Positions 6,062 through 8,581 of a DNA stretch of 8,581 bases are shown here, one piece after another. This DNA is from Afipia sp. (GTDB lineage: Bacteria; Pseudomonadota; Alphaproteobacteria; Rhizobiales; Xanthobacteraceae): NCBI GenBank assembly GCA_026400415.1, contig JAPLPA010000009.1, positions 1 through 8,581 on the forward strand. The letters run 5' to 3'. Under the pieces are notes generated by a model. The model was not told where the DNA came from. It searched no databases and worked only from the letters and a program-made list of their open reading frames with translations. A program made the position numbers and the translations under genes. Every line of letters begins with the position of its first letter. The stretch's first letter is position 1.

Positions 6062-6820
6062 ATGTCGAACGGCGCCATGCCACTGCCAGCGGAATCGGAT
6101 CACTCCGAAATGCCCCGGCATGTCGCGATCATCATGGACGGCAATGGGCGCTGGGCAGCCGCACGAGGTCTTCCGCGTGCTGAAGGCCATCGCCGTGGCG
6201 TGGAAGCGTTGCGGAAGGTTGTGCGCGCAGCAGGTGAACTCGGCATTTCATATCTGACGATTTTTTCGTTCAGCTCCGAGAACTGGTCGCGGCCGGCGAG
6301 CGAGATCGGCGATCTGTTCGGGTTGCTGCGACGCTTCATCCGCAACGATCTGGCATCGTTGCACAGCGACGGCGTTCGCGTGCGTGTCATCGGAGAACAA
6401 AGTGGACTTGAGCCGGATATTTTGGCGCTGCTGAAAGAGGCCGAAGACCTCACCCGCAACAACACCCGCTTCACGCTGGTCGTCGCGTTCAACTACGGTT
6501 CGCGGCAGGAAATCGCCAACGCGGCACAGCGTCTCGCGCAGGAAGTGGCCGACGGCAAACGCGATGTCGCAAGCATTACCACCGACGCGCTTGGTCATTA
6601 TCTCGATGCGCCGGATGTGCCCGATCCCGATCTGATTATCCGTACCAGCGGCGAACAACGGCTATCGAATTTTCTGATGTGGCAGGCTGCTTACAGCGAG
6701 CTTGTGTTCGTGCCGATCCACTGGCCGGATTTTGACAAGGCCGCACTTGAAGGTGCGATCAAGGAATATGCGAGCCGTGAGCGCCGCTTTGGCGGTCTCG
6801 TTGCGAAAACCGGGTCGTGA
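6062..6820 (+). CDS. uppS: Undecaprenyl diphosphate synthase (cis-prenyltransferase)
   Basis: UppS adds isopentenyl diphosphate units in cis to farnesyl diphosphate to make the C55 lipid carrier for peptidoglycan and other envelope polymers. The 252-residue protein has the full family pattern: HVAIIMDGNGRWA at 20-32 with the catalytic, Mg2+-associated Asp26 (same number as in E. coli), GHRRG at 42-46, FSSENWSRP at 70-78, FNYGSRQEI at 143-151, and the IPP-pyrophosphate-binding RTSGEQRLSNFLMWQ at 194-208 with Glu213 (YSELVF). The ATG at 6062 is 25 bases after frr with only a weak GA-rich binding site. In-frame ATGs at 6077 and 6110 are possible, but the latter would leave almost nothing before HVAIIMDG. 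Its stop overlaps the cdsA start (GTGA), implying coupled translation. Dxr, two genes on, supplies the isoprenoid precursors it uses. Confidence 0.96.
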   Translation: MSNGAMPLPAESDHSEMPRHVAIIMDGNGRWAAARGLPRAEGHRRGVEALRKVVRAAGELGISYLTIFSFSSENWSRPASEIGDLFGLLRRFIRNDLASLHSDGVRVRVIGEQSGLEPDILALLKEAEDLTRNNTRFTLVVAFNYGSRQEIANAAQRLAQEVADGKRDVASITTDALGHYLDAPDVPDPDLIIRTSGEQRLSNFLMWQAAYSELVFVPIHWPDFDKAALEGAIKEYASRERRFGGLVAKTGS

Positions 6821-7653
6821 GCGGCGTGGCGCCGGACGCGGCGAAAACGTCGAGCAACCTTTTCATCCGCGTCATTGCTGCGCTCATCCTTGCGCCGCTC
6901 ACGATCATGGTTGTGTTTGCGGGCGGATGGTTATGGATTCTGCTCGTCACGGCTGTCGCGGTGGGATTGTTTTACGAGTGGCACACCATCGTCAATCCAA
7001 AGCGTGAGCCGCGCGTTTTCGCCGTCGGCGTGATTGCACTTGAGCTGATTGGCCTTGCATTATGGTTCGGATGGAACGGCGTCGCATTCGCGACAGCCAT
7101 CATCGCGCCAACGCTTATTGCGTTTTTATCGCCCGAGCGGCGCGGATGGAATGTCGGCGGCTTTGTCTATGCGGCTGCGGCCTTGATTGCATCGGTGCTG
7201 GTGCGTCTCGATCCCGCGATTGGATTCTACGCGCTGGTCTTTCCGCTGCTGATCGTGTGGGTCACCGACATCGGTGGTTATTTTGCAGGCCGCACTTTCG
7301 GCGGGCCTAAACTCGCGCCCCGTATCAGCCCGAAGAAGACATGGGCGGGCGCGATTGGCGGTCTGGTACTCAGCATCGTCATCGCTCTCGCTGCGGCGTG
7401 GCTCGGATGGGGACGTCTCGTTCCAATTCTGATCGTTGGAATATTACTATCCGTCGTGTCGCAGTTCGGCGATCTGTTCGAATCCTGGGTCAAACGCCAG
7501 TTCGACGTGAAGGATTCCAGCCAGATAATTCCCGGGCATGGCGGTCTTTTGGACCGGCTCGACGGTTTTGTCGCAGCGATAGTCTTCGCAGCGATCTTCG
7601 GTTTTATGCGCGCCGGCCTCGATGGTGTCGGTCGCGGTTTCATGATGTGGTGA
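6817..7653 (+). CDS. cdsA: Phosphatidate cytidylyltransferase (CDP-diglyceride synthase)
   Basis: CdsA is an inner-membrane enzyme that converts phosphatidic acid and CTP into CDP-diacylglycerol, the precursor of the anionic phospholipids and of phosphatidylethanolamine. The GTG at 6817 overlaps the uppS stop as GTGA. A GTG at 6826 is an alternative that would drop three residues. The 278-residue protein has several hydrophobic spans (about 18-50, 68-105, 112-130, 135-150, 176-197, 200-215 and 250-265). The conserved blocks DIGGYFAGR (151-159) and SPKKTWAG (171-178) are present. The CDP-diglyceride synthase signature lies at 223-249, with SWVKR, VKD, PGHGG and LDRLDG. This carries the metal-binding Asp and His-Gly-Gly residues intact. 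It ends 4 bases before dxr. Confidence 0.96.
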   Translation: MSGVAPDAAKTSSNLFIRVIAALILAPLTIMVVFAGGWLWILLVTAVAVGLFYEWHTIVNPKREPRVFAVGVIALELIGLALWFGWNGVAFATAIIAPTLIAFLSPERRGWNVGGFVYAAAALIASVLVRLDPAIGFYALVFPLLIVWVTDIGGYFAGRTFGGPKLAPRISPKKTWAGAIGGLVLSIVIALAAAWLGWGRLVPILIVGILLSVVSQFGDLFESWVKRQFDVKDSSQIIPGHGGLLDRLDGFVAAIVFAAIFGFMRAGLDGVGRGFMMW

Positions 7654-7657
7654 AGCG

Positions 7658-8581
7658 ATGAATTCAGTCCCGTTGAACACAAACCAGCATGCACTGACGA
7701 AAGACCGCGTCGTCACGATTTTGGGCGCCACTGGTTCGATCGGTCAAAGCACCGTCGACCTCATCCGGCGCGCGCCGGAGAAATTCCGCGTCGAGGCTTT
7801 GACAGCGCACAGCAATGTCGCGGAGCTTGCCAAGCTCGCGCGCGAACTCGGCGCAAAGTATGCCGCAGTCGCGGATGAGAAATGCTACGGCGATTTGAAA
7901 ACAGCACTTTCGGGTTCAGGCATTGAGGCGGGTGCAGGCGAGGGGGCGTTGATCGAAGCGGCACTTCGTCCGGCCAATTGGGTGATGGCGGCGATGAGCG
8001 GCGCTGCGGGTCTAAAGCCAGCGATGGCGGCCGCCGGTCGTGGTGAAGTCGTCGCACTTGCCAACAAGGAATGTCTGGTGTGTGCCGGCGAAGTGTTCAT
8101 GCGTCACGCATCCGAGAACGGCGCAACGGTGCTGCCGGTGGACTCCGAGCACAACGCAATCTTTCAGGCGATGGGCGCGGGCCGACGTGAAGATATTGTG
8201 CGCATTATTCTCACCGCGTCCGGTGGTCCGTTTCGCTCGGCAACGCTCGCGCAGATCGAAAACGCGACAGTCGAGCAGGCGCTGAAGCATCCGAACTGGA
8301 GCATGGGCCGTAAGATCACCATCGATTCCGCAAGCATGTTCAACAAAGCGCTCGAAATCATCGAGGCGGCGCATCTGTTCGAATTGAAGGCCAGCGAGAT
8401 CGACGTGCTGGTGCATCCGCAGTCGATCATTCACGGACTTGTCGAATTCAAGGACCGCTCGGTGGTGGCGCAGATGGGCTCGCCTGACATGCGCACGCCG
8501 ATTGCGCATTGCCTCGCATGGCCTGAGCGCATCGACGGTCCTTCGCCCGTGCTCGATCTGGCGAAAATCGGACAGCTCACG
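7658..8581 (+). CDS. dxr: 1-deoxy-D-xylulose 5-phosphate reductoisomerase, partial at 3' end
   Basis: Dxr rearranges and reduces DXP to 2-C-methyl-D-erythritol 4-phosphate with NADPH, the committed step of the MEP isoprenoid pathway and the target of fosmidomycin. The frame is open from ATG 7658 to the last base (308 codons), so roughly the last 90-100 residues of a protein of about 400 lie outside. The NADPH-binding loop GATGSIG is at 23-29, MSGAAGL at 113-119 and LANKE at 134-138. Metal-site Asp162 and Glu164 are in VDSEHNAIFQ (161-170). The substrate/flexible-loop region HPNWSMGRKITIDSA begins at 211, and the third metal ligand Glu233 is in NKALE. HPQSIIHG is at 253-260. The start lies 4 bases after the cdsA stop with a close GGTGAAG, implying translational coupling. 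The N-terminal 15 residues before the Rossmann strand are variable. Confidence 0.95.
   Translation, partial: MNSVPLNTNQHALTKDRVVTILGATGSIGQSTVDLIRRAPEKFRVEALTAHSNVAELAKLARELGAKYAAVADEKCYGDLKTALSGSGIEAGAGEGALIEAALRPANWVMAAMSGAAGLKPAMAAAGRGEVVALANKECLVCAGEVFMRHASENGATVLPVDSEHNAIFQAMGAGRREDIVRIILTASGGPFRSATLAQIENATVEQALKHPNWSMGRKITIDSASMFNKALEIIEAAHLFELKASEIDVLVHPQSIIHGLVEFKDRSVVAQMGSPDMRTPIAHCLAWPERIDGPSPVLDLAKIGQLT

Noticed and set aside
7651..8581. Minus-strand open frames opposite dxr
   Set aside because: The plus strand holds an uninterrupted Dxr with all active-site motifs, so these are shadows.
1..8581. A novel defence, mobile or biosynthetic system in the window
   Set aside because: All recognised genes are conserved housekeeping genes in a conserved order; there are no atypical composition islands, transposase, integrase, tRNA or repeat arrays.

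Overview
The window is a conserved housekeeping block from an alphaproteobacterium. Gene order, protein sequences and GC-rich codon use resemble the Hyphomicrobiales, most likely the Bradyrhizobium/Nitrobacter/Afipia/Rhodopseudomonas family. That placement rests on remembered protein similarity, not on a search. All genes lie on the + strand, with no RNA gene, mobile element, CRISPR array or integration signature.

Layout: (1) 1-2426, the 3' two thirds of dnaE (DNA polymerase III alpha subunit), whose 5' end is outside the window. The gene is broken: near 1639-1646 about 100 bases of the usual gene are missing and the frame changes, so an upstream piece (to a stop at 1669-1671) and a downstream piece (to 2426) lie in different frames. 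(2) 2427-2625, a 199-base gap with weak hairpins after dnaE, a good housekeeping-type promoter and a structured leader of about 105 nt. (3) 2626-5451, rpsB (ribosomal protein S2 with an extra C-terminal domain), tsf (EF-Ts) and pyrH (UMP kinase). Each junction (rpsB-tsf, tsf-pyrH) carries a perfect inverted repeat. (4) 5473-8581, frr (ribosome recycling factor), uppS (undecaprenyl diphosphate synthase), cdsA (CDP-diglyceride synthase) and dxr (DXP reductoisomerase, cut off by the window end). Spacing is tight, with a GTGA overlap at uppS-cdsA and a 4-base gap at cdsA-dxr.

The rpsB-to-dxr block is the classic bacterial translation plus envelope-precursor operon. S2, EF-Ts and RRF serve initiation/small subunit, elongation and recycling. 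PyrH supplies UDP/UTP for RNA and nucleotide sugars. Dxr feeds the MEP isoprenoid pathway that supplies UppS, and CdsA makes CDP-diacylglycerol for phospholipids. I see no novel defence, mobile or biosynthetic system. The observations most worth checking are the dnaE lesion in a gene normally essential, the rpsB promoter/leader architecture, and the C-terminal extension of S2.
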